Assembly: GCA_963971425.1 (NCBI GenBank)
Contig: OZ020517.1
Span: forward strand, 6,140,501-6,204,500
Direction of reading: 5' to 3'
From: Bryoerythrophyllum caledonicum
Taxonomy: Eukaryota; Streptophyta; Bryopsida; Pottiales; Pottiaceae
DNA length: 64,000 bases
A program made the translations under genes and the position numbers. How positions within the stretch are numbered: the stretch's first letter is position 1; every line of letters starts with the position of its first letter. The notes beneath the pieces are model-generated. The model saw only the letters and a list, made by a program, of their open reading frames with translations. It made no database searches and had not been told where the DNA came from. Below are positions 46,501-57,987 of the stretch, one piece after another.

Positions 46501-47524
46501 ATGACTCCACCGGAGACATTGAAGCTTTCCAAAATTGATCATAACAAGTCAGAGGGGATGGAGCAAGGAGGAGAATTGGAAGAAGACCTCACTCAGATGG
46601 GTTGCATGGAATTATACAAGAAACCGTGGATCTTCCAGAAGGGTTTTGAGGCTGCCAAGTTGTTACCTCGTGGGACACTTCGGGAGTCGAGCGGGCTAAT
46701 TCCCGGTCATGGACCACAGAAGTATGGCGTGAGGTGTATTCCTTTCAACAAGAGGAGGGATGGACACCCGGGGTCAATCGGGAGATAAGCACTTATCAAA
46801 TTCCGACGACATATGAGAGTGCTACAGGAGTGATCAATTCACAATCAACTGGTTGAGGAGGGTGGTTGAGTTTTTAAATACAATCTTCCACTCCAACCAA
46901 TGTGAAAGAATCACAGCACGGTTGGCTACCACTCCCATACATGCATTCTTCGAGGATGCCTTCCCGGACTGGGAGCTTTTTTTGGAAGAAGCAATTTTGC
47001 CACAGCTTCGGGCAATTCAACAAGGTGGATGTTCCAAGACCTTCTTGACTCCATACCTCATGCACTTGTATGAGTATTATGACTATCTGGAATTGGAAGA
47101 GAAGAGAGTTTAGAGGCAAGGGATGGTTCCCAAGACCATGCTCCCCGTGCCTTTATCCAACATACTGAGCTACAGTTGGCATTACCGGCAAACACACGGG
47201 AGACATCATCATCTCAGTCACTCTTGAACGAGGGTAGTTCATCCCGGTCTCACTAGGAAAAACCACCACCACCACCTTGGCCATCCAAGAATCTTACACT
47301 GGTGGAAAACATAGCCAAGTTCTCTCAGGATGTGACTCAAGATATCAAACGGATGGAGATGGAGCTTCTGGAGGCAAGGAGTCTTTAGAGAGCTCTCCAG
47401 AAGGTGTTTGAAGTAAAAGACAATAGAGACATTTTAACTGCAGCCCAGGAGGACCGGAAACAATTGACCAAGGTGAAAAAGGATCTCTGGACATCCCACA
47501 AGGAGCACCTTGACACGAAGATCA

Positions 47525-49902
47525 CACTATAAGAAACCCGTGTTTTTTGTTATGTCGTTAATCATGTCAGCGTGTTTTTTTGATGTCTTGGAGCTAGCCA
47601 GTAATGTCCCCGTGAACGTGAGGATGTCCACGCGTCAATAATGAACAGTGGAGGTGGGAGGGTCCCGAAACGCGCGTACGAAATAGGAGACGCGACGATG
47701 TCTCCAACAACGCGCCCGTCTCCGAGGACGTCATCGAGGACATCTTGGGTGACGCAAAACTGCCACGCTCGCAGCGGACAAGCGTTTCACCTGGGGTAAG
47801 AATGTCGAAGTTACTGTTGTGAAAGGTAGAAAACAGCCCACGTTAAAAAAAACAACGAAATGGGCAGCGGTCTGCAAGAGGAGAAAAAAAAGGCACGAGC
47901 CTTTTAAAACTAGATTTTTTTTTTAAAAATAAAAAAAATAAAGTATATAAAATTGAAGAATATTCTGATTATATTTATTAACTTTGATCCTCTGAAATTT
48001 TTGATTTGTCCACTTCGTATCAAAATGGTTTTCAAAATAAAACTTAATTTTAAATATTAAAAATACAAAATATTAATTAATATTATAATAATATTTTATA
48101 AAAACTGATTATTCTGTAATTAAAGCGGACATATTAAATTCAGTACTGTATATTTAAATATTAAATAATATTTATTAATTAATATAATATTAAAAAACCA
48201 CTTTTCTACCAAAACCCGAATTATAAGGAATTTAGGGTGATTTTGTAAAGTCCTTGGTGGCTTACCCATGTGGATATATTATATATTTTGTAGTTTACAG
48301 CACTTCATCTACATGGCAAACACAATTCCATGTCGGACAAGGTGACACGTCATTCTGTGTATAGGTCCACGTCACTTGAGACATCCAATTGAAGATGTCT
48401 CGAGTAACGTCTACATGTCTTTGAGGACATCCCACAGAGACGTCTCTGAAAACATCAGCAGTGTTTGGCAAAACATTGACATGTCCTGGAAAACATCGAC
48501 ATGTCCTGGAAAACATCATCGTGTCTTGCAAAACATAACCATCAAGTTGGATGAATTTCGTCAAGTTCATTGGATGAATAGAGGCGGCGAGGGTTAGCTG
48601 CTCCAGCCATAGTTAGGTCATGAGGCGGCTAGGGTTAGCTGCTGCAGCCATAGTTAGGTCATGAGACCTTTAAGTAGAATTTGAGGTTGCACAAAGCTCA
48701 CTTTGGCCTTCATTTCTCCAAGTAGTTAGAGTTTAGAATGTAGAGGTTGGAGTTTTAGAGTGTAGACTGAGTTTACAAGTTAGAATGTTAGAGTTTAGAG
48801 TGTAGAGGTTAGAGTTTTGAGTGTAGAGGTAAGAGTTTAGAGTGTAGAGGTAAGAGTTTAGAGTGTAGAGGTTAGAGTTTTGAGTGTAGAGGTAAGAGTT
48901 TAGAGTGTAGAGGTTAGAGGTGCAGTGTTGGACATGCAATGTGCTGTGAGCGACATATAGACGTGACCATGTTGTAGAAGACATATGCCGCAGCACTTAG
49001 GAAACGCAGGGACGTCTTTTGAAACATCCCCGTGTCTATGGAGACATATTTTAAATTGCGTGTATATCATATTACCACATTTGCAAGTAGGCCAGTAAGC
49101 ATGAATTTGGATGAATGTACATGTTACATGTAAGATGAGGTATTCATGTCTTGTACTCATGTCTTGTACAACATACTCATGTCTTGTACAACGTATGCAT
49201 GTCTTGTACAACATCTCTCAATGTCCCTCCAAAACACCATCACATACGCAGCGTCAGCAATACCATGCATCAGGGGATGTCACGTCAGACACGCATAAGT
49301 TCTTTGAGACGTCTGCGATGACACCCTCATTGCCGACGACCATGGGTCGGCAACGTATTGGAGACGCGATCATGTCCATCGCCACGTCCTCTAGGGCATG
49401 GCGATGTTCAACGAAATCAGCATCAAAATCCAGGTAGCGTTGACGTAGACGTCGAGCAGGACATCTCCACGTCAACCCGGGACGTCTTAAAAAACACAGC
49501 CATGTTACCAATGACGTCCCCGCAAACACGAATCTGAAAAAAAAACCTCGCAAATCTCTGCTGACGTGGCCTGCCACGTCACTCTTTCCCGGGTCCAGGT
49601 CAGACGCCACGTCAGATTCCACGTCACCATTGGATTGGATGAAATTCCCGGCCGTGTGGCAGTGCCCGTCATCGTGCCGCTTAGGTGTCGTCTACGTAGC
49701 ACCCAGTTGGCACCATTTCCAGCCTCCCAAAATCTCCGAAAATCGTCCGTGTCGCAGGGATGTCCTCGCGTTTTTGGTGATGTCCCCACGCGTTGTAGCA
49801 TGTTACACGCGTTGGTACGTCAGAGGGATGTAAATTCGGATGTCTACATGTCTCCTATGACATGATTCAGGACGTGACAAAAAACACGGGTTTCTTATAG
49901 TG
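47525..49902. mobile_element. non-autonomous CACTA (En/Spm-like) transposon, TSD TCA
   Basis: Perfect 26-bp terminal inverted repeats start CACTATAAGAAACCCGTG. The target duplication TCA is at 47522-47524 and 49903-49905. Removing the element with one TCA rejoins the interrupted gag-like frame. Subterminal regions at both sides are dense in ACGTC/GACGT and ATGTCC/GACATC words in both orientations, as expected of CACTA transposase-binding motifs. The interior is AT-rich and carries minisatellites at about 48465-48530, 48590-48665, 48725-48925 and 49140-49215. No transposase is encoded. Confidence 0.92.
48590..48925. repeat. minisatellites inside the CACTA element
   Basis: A 40-bp segment with GAGGCGGC(G/T)AGGGTTAGCTG is duplicated at 48590-48665. 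From 48725 a 12-24 bp unit (TTAGAGTGTAGAGG, GTTTTGAGTGTAGAGGTAAGA) is repeated about ten times. Confidence 0.9.
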
Positions 49903-50510
49903 TCAAGGAACAAGAGACTATGGTCGCACTAACCAAACTACTTGCTGGACATACAAGTGCTGCCATACCAATACAAGACTGGAGCGCAACCCGGAAGAAG
50001 AGAAGGTTTGTCTAACCAGTTCTCTTTCTTAAGAAGATTATGATCCACCCACTCAATGTCCAATGAGTAGAGCGGATTCTCCATCTTCCAAGGAGTAGGG
50101 TGTGAAAGTCTATAAGAGGCAACGAGGTCTCCTGGTCAAACCTCCCGGGAAGAAACCGGTTGATCTTTCTTTCTCACAAACAGATTCTTTTAGTTGAGTC
50201 TCCGGTAGCTATGCTTGTTGATCCGGTAGAGACTTCTCATGTATGAGTGGATACTCCCAATATACCAGTAGATACTCCCAATCCACCGGTAGACCTCCCG
50301 GTTGAGACTTCCAACCTTCCGATGGAATCTCTTGACTATGTACCCATAGATACTCTCAATCTTCTAGTCAATCCTCCCATGGATCAACCGAAAGATAATT
50401 CTACTCTTTCATATGAGTCTTTCGGTTGAGCCTATGTTATATGTTATATGTTATTGTGGATTTATCCAATCTGTTGATAGGATGTTGCTAGGTGCGATAG
50501 TTTAAGGATA

Positions 50511-51735
50511 GGGTGTAAGTAGTGATGTCGATGGGGCTCCATTGTGCACCTGGTCACTACCATTTGAGTGATTTTTCTGGTTACCTACTTTTTTAAGAAA
50601 ATGTTTTACTGGTCTCAAACCGGAAGTCTTCCAACTTACCGGTTTAACCGGTAATTCGCCAGTGACTAGGCAACCCTGAATTCCAGGATGTAGATGCCAT
50701 TTCCCCCCTTTTGAGGATCTAGTTATGGGAGATAGTTAGTGATATTTGTGTACTTAAGGAGCCTTGAGCTCTTAGTTTAAGTACTCTTCTCTTTGTTGCT
50801 TTGCTTGTGTCTTGCCTTCATTGCTTGTATCTAAAGTCATTGTTGAACTTGTATCAGTAGAGAGGGAAGAAGTTGAGTCCTCCTAGTGGGTCTTTTCTAG
50901 GATGTGCAAGATTGTGGCTTGTTGAATGTTATGTGGTTGAATGTGAGCTAAGGGTTCCAAAGGGAGTAGGTTATCTAGGCTAGATGGTGGAGTAAGATCC
51001 GGGATCTACTTCAAATCCTAGCCTGGTTGGACCGGATAGAGTTGCTTACTAGATTGGATCCGAGAAGCCCACTGCCTTTTATGATAGCATCCCTTAAGTG
51101 AGAAGTGTTTGGATTGGTGGGGAAGAGGGGTGACATTCCCCTTCTTGGTACACCAAGAGAGATCCCAGCTAAGCCTAAATCTGGAGTATTTCCGATTTTC
51201 TATCCTTATAGTGGATGAGATCCCTTGATCCCCGTGGAAGGTTGTCTTGCTTATGTGAGTTACTTAGCATTAGACTGTTGTAATTCTTGTATCTTCCTTA
51301 TTTGATTCATTGGGTGTGGTTGTAGTTGGAACCTGACTTTGCATGACCGGTTTACCAGGACTATTTTCTAGTAGATTGTGAAGGCCCGGAAACTAACTGC
51401 AACCTTCTAACTCTTTCATGGTGGAAAGATAGGTTGTGGATATTGTAGCCTCGGGGCTGTAAGACCGGAGGGTAATGGCTTTCCGGGCACTGTAAAAACT
51501 TATCGAAAAATTACTCTGACGCTTAACAGAGTTTAAACAAAATAATTGTGGTTACTTGTTACCGGTCACTGAGGTACCGGAGAAGTCATCCACCGGGATG
51601 TGATGAGGTATTAAGTGTGAATTATCCTTAGATTGACACACAATAAAAAAATCTTGGAAACGATATGGTTAGGTGGGCTTGCTTAAGGTTAATTTCTGGT
51701 AAACTATGAGAATTACAAACTACTAGACTACGACA
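50511..51735 (+). repeat. long terminal-repeat-like sequence, copy 1
   Basis: Matches the reverse complement of 62629-64000 along its length: GTCGATGGGGCTCCATTG, CTGGTCACTACCATTTGAGTG, GGTGGGCTTGCTTAAGGTTA and the end AGACTACGACA. The 3' end in CA and the abrupt loss of similarity at both 51735 and 62629 support an LTR border. The left border is approximate; TGTAAGTAGTG at 50511 is the likeliest. Confidence 0.65.
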
Positions 51736-54095
51736 ACTCCTACAAAGCTTTTTGTTCTTGCTTAAAATATTAAGAAAAATTGTTGAAAGGACACCACAAG
51801 AAGTTGTGGAAGTTCTCAAAAGCCCCATTGATGGACATTTGTCTTTTAGGAGATATATCAAAAGAAATCAAGGACAAGATATTATGCTTTCTTATTTACC
51901 ACCAATGTTTTGCATTAGTGGTAATAGCAATCAATCTTGTGCAAGCTAAAGCTTTTCCATAGTACCCAAGTTCCCAAAGAGCCAATATTCATAATTTGAT
52001 TTATAGTATTATGATGGCTCTCTCATATTTTATGAGATTGAAATAAAAGTAAGTCATGATCCATATTTGCGTAAAAGTATTGAAATATCAAAGACCCTAG
52101 TTGATGTTCAACCAGTTGAACAAAGTACAAGAAGAGAAGTAGGCAAAATGAAGTGCAAAAGGCTAACCAACCGTTATTAATCCTATAGTTCCTAAGAGGC
52201 AGAAATGCGGTCTCTGAATGTGTTAAATCTCAATTTGCATAAATTTTGTAAGGAATTAAGTTGTGAAATTTAATGATAGATTTGCGCACAGACTACAAGA
52301 ATACTTTGTAAAAATCATATCACAATTTGGAGTTATGGAGCTCATGGAAAAAGCTAGAAATACATCGCAAAATACATCAAATAGAGTGAAATACAATGGA
52401 TATTTACAAAATGCCCTGCCACATACTATGTTGTATTTTCTTATTCATGTAGAATGATTTTGGTCTTAAACCTTGATTGAAATTTGTCTTTAAGAGGCTC
52501 TTCACCGATTTGTGGTTGTTGATATCTCTCAATGCATACAACACTTCCATTTTGGTTCTTAGTGCTCCAAGAGGATCCCTGAGGTTTTGTAGTGATGTAC
52601 CCTACGTAGTGGTCACTTTTGTACATGATTAATTCACAATGGAAGATGTTCAAAAAATTTGGAAAATTCAAGAGATTTGTCTAGGTGATATCCATGTAAT
52701 GCCTAGGTGGTACCCATGTAATACCTAGATAATACCCATCGTGTTCAAACGATTGTGATTTGAAGTAAATACCTTCGTGGGTAGGTGACAAAAGTGACCA
52801 CTGCATATGGTGATCCTCATGGTTTTTGGACGAGATGAAGGGTGTAGGACATTGTAGCTTTCTTGCCTTGGTTTGATGTGGTGGATAGAGATGCATCATG
52901 CTGGTCTAGTTGAGGCAGAATTATCTCTACTAAGTTATAATCTAAATTGATTTATTACTAGACCCATCCAACTTTATGGTGTTTTTGGTGAGAGATAGTT
53001 AAAAAATAATTAGGGGTCAAAGGATCAGGTTTTCATGAATGAGCATTTTGAGAATTCGAGCAAGTTCCTATGATATTAATTTTTAGTGCGACCTACTAAG
53101 ATTTTACTAACATAGGAAGGGGATGAAAGAATTTGTGCATGTGACTTAATTTGTACATTAGATGTTTGAAGAAAATCAAGTTACATAAAGTAGCCTTTGA
53201 TGCTACACTCCTCTATTAACTTTTGATTTTGTATACAAAAAATAATTGTCATAATTTCATGACATTGTGCCAAAGGACATTTCTAGGGTGCAAAGATTTC
53301 ACTCTAAGAGGAGTCAGAGTACTTCGGTGTTACCTACAAATTGAACATTTATTCTTCCACATTAATAGACACAATGGTTTCTTCAAAATGTGCTTTAATT
53401 CATTCTTGTTTCCTCATCCACAAATTACAATAATTTTTATGTTTATTGTGTGCATTATCAATTTTGGAAAAACAAAGATTATAAAGGATAAAATATATTG
53501 TTAGAGATATATTCTTTCTTTACTGCAAGATTATTTAGAATGTGCACCCATAATTAGATTTTTAGGTACGTCTCTTGATGTGGATTATGATTGTAAAAAA
53601 CTACAACTTTGCATTTATGCAAAACCTTCATTTAGCAAACAAAACAAGTGTGTTGACCTTATAAAACCAAGGTGGAAGGAAACTGTATACCTTGCTACTG
53701 ATGCTGCAACACTTCACTCTATAGTTTCAAATATTGATAAATTATCCTAGTATCATTTATCATTATCCTACCATAACGACAAAAACTATTATTTTTGAAT
53801 GACTTATATTGACACTAGAAATGGTAGTAATGAATTGGTTATATTCACAAAGTCACGGTCCTTTGGAGATTTTTATGAAACACATTCACTCCAACACATT
53901 CGTAAGCAAATAGTTCACATAGTAATATTGAATCAATATATTAGTCAATGTTGGTCTCACAAAATTCCTACAGATTTTGATCTAACTTCAAGTCAGAGAT
54001 GATAAGTATGTGGTTGAAATCCAAGACCTTGGAGCTCCAACTTAAATATAGCATGCATATACAACTTACACCAAAGGCTTTTTCAAGCCCCAGTC
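51736..54095. other. AT-rich, no gene
   Basis: No supported gene. A short three-copy repeat (CCTAGGTG(A/G)TA(T/C)CCATGTAAT) lies at 52681-52740. The remainder shows no element borders I can support. Confidence 0.4.
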
Positions 54096-54400
54096 CCTTT
54101 TAACTCCTAAAGGCCCAACGTCCCCTCGAGGGACATTTTAACTTTGAATAAGGTCCCACAATCTCAAATTTAGGCATGAATTCTGAGATTTTTTTTATTG
54201 AATGACAACTTTTTAATAGCTTTCTCTAGACATAAAAATTTAGGCATGAATTCGGAGATTTTATTATTCAATGGCAACTTTTTAATAGCTTTCTGTCGAC
54301 ATAATTTTTGTAGAAACTCGACTCACATTTCAAAAGTTCCAACTTTTTTGAGTAACATATACAAATAGATTATAGTGCAACGGTTTAGTGTGACATAAAA
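54096..54400. mobile_element. half copy of the 4737-5554 MITE
   Basis: TAACTCCTAAAGGCCC, CCTCGAGGGACATTTT, AAGGTCCCAC, TAGGCATGAATTCTGAGATT, AACTTTTTAATAGCTTTCT and TTTAGTGTGACAT follow in the same order as in the reverse complement of 5320-5555. A 60-bp stretch inside (TTAGGCATGAATTC onward) is tandemly duplicated. It ends where the LINE inverted repeat begins. Confidence 0.65.
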
Positions 54401-54535
54401 GAAGAAGAAGAACGCCGGTTCCCGAAGGGGCCGGCGTGAATAAAGTGTCTGTTCGTTCCACCACTAAGATCATGCCCACTAGACAAGGAATTAGTAGTAT
54501 GGAACTACTTCCCCCTCTCGAGAGTAGACACTACG
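54400..54535 (+). repeat. left inverted repeat of the LINE, with hairpin
   Basis: Runs from GAAGAAGAAGAACGCC through GGCGTGAATAAAGTGT and TATGGAACTACTTCCCCCTC to CTCGAGAGTAG. It aligns to the reverse complement of 61930-62060. The first 25 bases fold into a hairpin with loop GAA. Confidence 0.75.
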
Positions 54536-54699
54536 TAACAAGTAACCAAAGTACCCAAGTAACCAAGGCACACAAGTAATCATCCATATCCAAAAAATAT
54601 CAAAGGAAAAGGGGAGAGGCAGAGAAGGAGAGAAGAGGAAAAAGAGGAGGGGAACACAAGGGGGGGAGTGTCTTTTCAAAGCGGGAGGTTTTTGGAGTT

Positions 54700-55790
54700 T
54701 TAAAGACAAGTAAGTAATGGGTAATGCTATGGAGGGTTTTGTGTGTTGGGGAGGGCTTGATTGTTTCCAATTTTGCATTTGTGTAGCATGATGGACATAG
54801 CATGTTGAATGGCAATGGTGTTAATGTTATTGAAATGGTGTGAGATTGTTTCGATGGGAATTTTAAAGGTATCTTCAAGGATTTTTATAGATGGGATAAA
54901 GGTGGTGGCACGAGCGCCGGCTGTGATTACAATAAGGGGGTCCACTTTCCATCCCAGGGCTATGATGTCATCAATCAGGGGTTGGTATTTATTCATTTTG
55001 TTTTCAATTGTTTCTGGAGAGAATCTATCATTATGATATGTGAATTCAATGAATTGAATGGTATAGTCTTGGTTAATGTGGTTGGGTGCGGGGTCATTGT
55101 ATGGTAGGCCTCAAACGCAAAGTATGTCTGGTTTGAGTCTAGCATTGCAATGACAACGTTGAGTTACACATGTACATGGGAGTAGCCAGGGGGGACCGTA
55201 TTTTTTTGTGGATTGTTATTAAAGGTGCCGGCATTCATGAGGATAAAGCATTGTGATTTTTTATGGGAGGTAATTAGTTTTTGAATTTCCCATACCTCTT
55301 TGTTATGTCTTTTGACAATCAAGGAGTGTATGTGATGGTTTTGGCATTTAAGTAGAACATGGAGCCATGTGTCGGGGTCCGTGGAAGTCCATATGGGGCA
55401 TGTTATAGATGGGAATCTTTCTATTCCAAAGAAGAGTTGTTTTTGGGCGTTTTCCATACATTGAACGGTACGGAATTTGATGAGGCATGTTATTTGTGAG
55501 TCGGAGATGATGAGATTCTTCTAGAAATTTGTAGAGAGTTCATTGTTTATTTTGTTGTTGCCAATCCATTTTTCTATATTAGGGAAGTTTTCTGCAATTG
55601 TGTCAAGGTTGTTATAGAGGTCTTGTTTCTTGAGATATTTGTTCAAGAATCTAACCGGGCCTTTATTGGAGGTATCTTCTTTAGAAGGCCAATCTTCTTT
55701 TTGGAAGTAATATGGGATAGCATGTGCATGTTCGTATGAGTCTTTGGTATTTTTATGCGATTTTTTGCGGCCCTCTTTTGCAAGTTTATC
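54700..55790 (-). pseudogene. LINE C-terminal region with zinc knuckle and RHN motif
   Basis: The frame 55457-55164 contains CPIW, then H at about plus 11 and C at plus 16, followed by RHNKEV. This Cys/His cluster plus RHN is typical of the C-terminus of many non-LTR retrotransposons. Fragments further left (54996-54727) continue in other frames, showing frameshifts. Confidence 0.55.
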
Positions 55791-55793
55791 TGC

Positions 55794-56345
55794 TTATTTG
55801 TTTCCATCGATATTGGCATGGGCTCTAACTTTGTAAAGGATTGTCATTTGTGTTTGGTTTGGTAGCATTTGGACCATTGACATTAAAATAGTTTGATCGG
55901 GGTGGCTATTGTGGTGGGTAGGATGTGTTATTTCGGTGTTTAGTAGATAAAGTGCATTAATACGGTCAGTGAATATGTGTGCCGATTCATTGTTGTATTT
56001 TGTTGTGATGATTTGTAGTGTTTTGTGTATGGCCATAAGTTCTGGTCTAAGGATGTTTTGTAGTCCATGGAGTCTTTTGGCTAATTTAATTTCTTTGATA
56101 GGATTATATATGCCATAGCTAGCTTTTTCTTTGGGCCGGTTTCCCGAGCTAATTTGTTCTGGCGGTTTGAAAGAGCCATCAGTATAGTAGCTATATGCCG
56201 GGTTAAATTTTGGTAGGGTTGCGGTTTGGTAGTTTGAGAGGGATGGAGGTAATACTAGGTAGTCTAATGTATTATTGATGTAGTTTAGTTTTGACCATTT
56301 TTTGCTTCGGTTTATGGGGGTTTGTATAGTTGGTGATGGGGCCAT
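55794..56345 (-). pseudogene. LINE RNase H domain
   Basis: YYTDGSFKPPE gives the first catalytic Asp, LRPELMAIHKTL the Glu and AHIFTDRINAL the second Asp of type I RNase H. The frame ends at TAA (55794-55796) in GNK-stop-ADKLAKEG, just where the last conserved Asp would follow, and stays open in the same frame beyond the stop. The domain would remove the RNA strand during copying. Confidence 0.75.
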
Positions 56346-56591
56346 TTTTGTGTAAAGGCGGTGTATGTTTAGAGTATTTGCTACGGATGTGAGTTCGGCA
56401 AGTTGTTCTAGGGTGCCAAGGGTTTGATTTTGGTGGTGGACACATATTATTTGTAGTGTGGATGATTCAGTCCTGGGCTTTTTTAACTCAAGTGGGATAG
56501 TGGGTTCTTTGTATGGAAGTGAGTCTGCTTCAAATAGTACAATGATATGGGAGTCTGTAAATGGGTTTGAGTGTTGATTAAAGTTTTGGTA

Positions 56592-57755
56592 TCAATTTTT
56601 GTCCGGTGTGATAATAAGTATAGATGTGTGATGTGGGTCAATTTTGGCAGCAAGGCGGGCCCAATGTAGTGCTTGTCGAGTTTCTTCTTCATTGTGAGGG
56701 TGAGCTATATTATTACCGACCCATTTATAGTCAAAGGCCTTTCCCATGAAACCAAATATTTTATCTCTTTCAAAGGGTGAATAGAATTTTTTTAGTTTGG
56801 TGGAACATGTGACGGGGGAAGAGAAGTATGATTGTTCGATGTTAAAGGTTGAAATTAATGAGTCTAGAATGAGTGTGGGTATTGTGTATTGTGCACTTTT
56901 GAGGGGATTATTTTTTGGAATGCGGTATTTATATCTTTGGTATAGCCCAATTAGTTTGGTTTCAAATGGTTGGGTTGTTGGTTCGATGTTTGCAGGGGTT
57001 TGTAGTTTCATATTGTATTGGTTCCATAGCCATTGGGGTCTAGTAGTAGAAATAGTGTGTAAATGTCGGCCATTTTCTTCATATAGGTGGGCTTGATTTC
57101 TTTCTATTTTAATTGTGTTTGAGAGTGTGAGAATATCATTTTTGAAATTACATTCCGTTGTATAGATGTTTAGGAGTGGAATGATTATAGGTGGAGTTCC
57201 GGATCTTGAATCTTGTAGTTGTTCTTGGGGATGGTGAGCTTGATTGATTTCCAAGTAGAATTTATTTTTAATTTTTTGATAGTATTGTTTTAAATTTGCA
57301 GTGTTATATTTGGAAGTATAATGGTGGTGTCTTGGAAAGAGGTTTCTTTGAGGAAGCCATTTGTTGAATGTGTTGTTGTTGTGTTGCCATTGGCATAAAT
57401 ATCTTGTAGAGGTATTTTGTATATTGTTGGTACCTAGATGTTGTATATGTTCATGGCGTATGATGTTATTAATAGGATATATGGTGGGATTTTTGGTGAT
57501 GTATGTTGGAGGATGGAGGTGGTGTGGGTGTAAGGGGTTGGGAGGGTGGATTGGTGGTGGGGTAGTTCTTGGGAGGGTGTTGTTGATGGTGATGAATGGG
57601 TATTGGAGTATGTGAGAGTATGGGTGTATGTTGCAAGGGATAGCGCATGTGGTGGGGCATGTTGGATGGCAAAAAAGTTGTTTGGCAACATTTAGGGCAC
57701 TCTTGATTAGTTTGGATGGGGTGAAGTGGAAGTTTTTGAAGTCCTCATTATTCAT
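56592..57755 (-). pseudogene. LINE linker region between reverse transcriptase and RNase H
   Basis: An open frame of 387 codons, rich in His, Pro, Asn and Thr. The last 60 residues (FGFMGKAFDYKWVGNNIAHP through ALHWARLAAK to TSILIITP) resemble, from memory, a PCIF1/methyltransferase-like segment found in LINEs of algae and other eukaryotes, with the catalytic NPPF replaced by AHPH. That assignment is weak; the position inside the LINE is firm. Confidence 0.45.
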
Positions 57756-57987
57756 GATGTGTGTGCCGTTTGATAAAATAATTTGTTTTAATTCAAAAAT
57801 ATTTTTTGAGTGGAGTTTTTGTTAAAGTTTTGGGAGAGTTGGGCGTTGAGCGTGTTGTGGTTTCGTGTTTCTTGGCGCCAAGATATTTCTAATGATGTTG
57901 GGTCAAAGAGGAAATTTGGAAGTGTACTCTTGAGGTGAATTTTAGCTATGTGTTTTAATAAGAAAAATGTGCGAGTTATTGGTGATC

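Larger units (their letters stand above)
46501..51735 (+). mobile_element. decayed LTR-type retroelement with gag-like frames, split by a CACTA insertion
   Basis: Gag-like frames at 46501-46788 and 46853-47113 encode charged peptides with LEEDLTQMGCMEL and RRVVEFLNTIF. Heptad-like text follows (ENIAKFSQDVTQDIKRMEME; DRKQLTKVKKDL). The frame is interrupted at 47524 by a CACTA transposon and resumes at 49906 with EQETMVALTKLL. Downstream is a Pro/Thr-rich segment (50247-50429, TPNIPVDTPNPPVDL), then a long terminal-repeat-like sequence to 51735. No protease, integrase or reverse transcriptase is seen, so it may be a non-autonomous derivative. Several in-frame stops show it is dead. Confidence 0.5.

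Noticed and set aside
48295-49865. Frames inside the CACTA element
   Set aside because: They follow minisatellites and ACGTC words, occur on both strands and lack any transposase signature.
54400-54535. Hammerhead ribozyme in the hairpin repeat
   Set aside because: The required CTGATGA and GAAA cores are not present around the hairpin.
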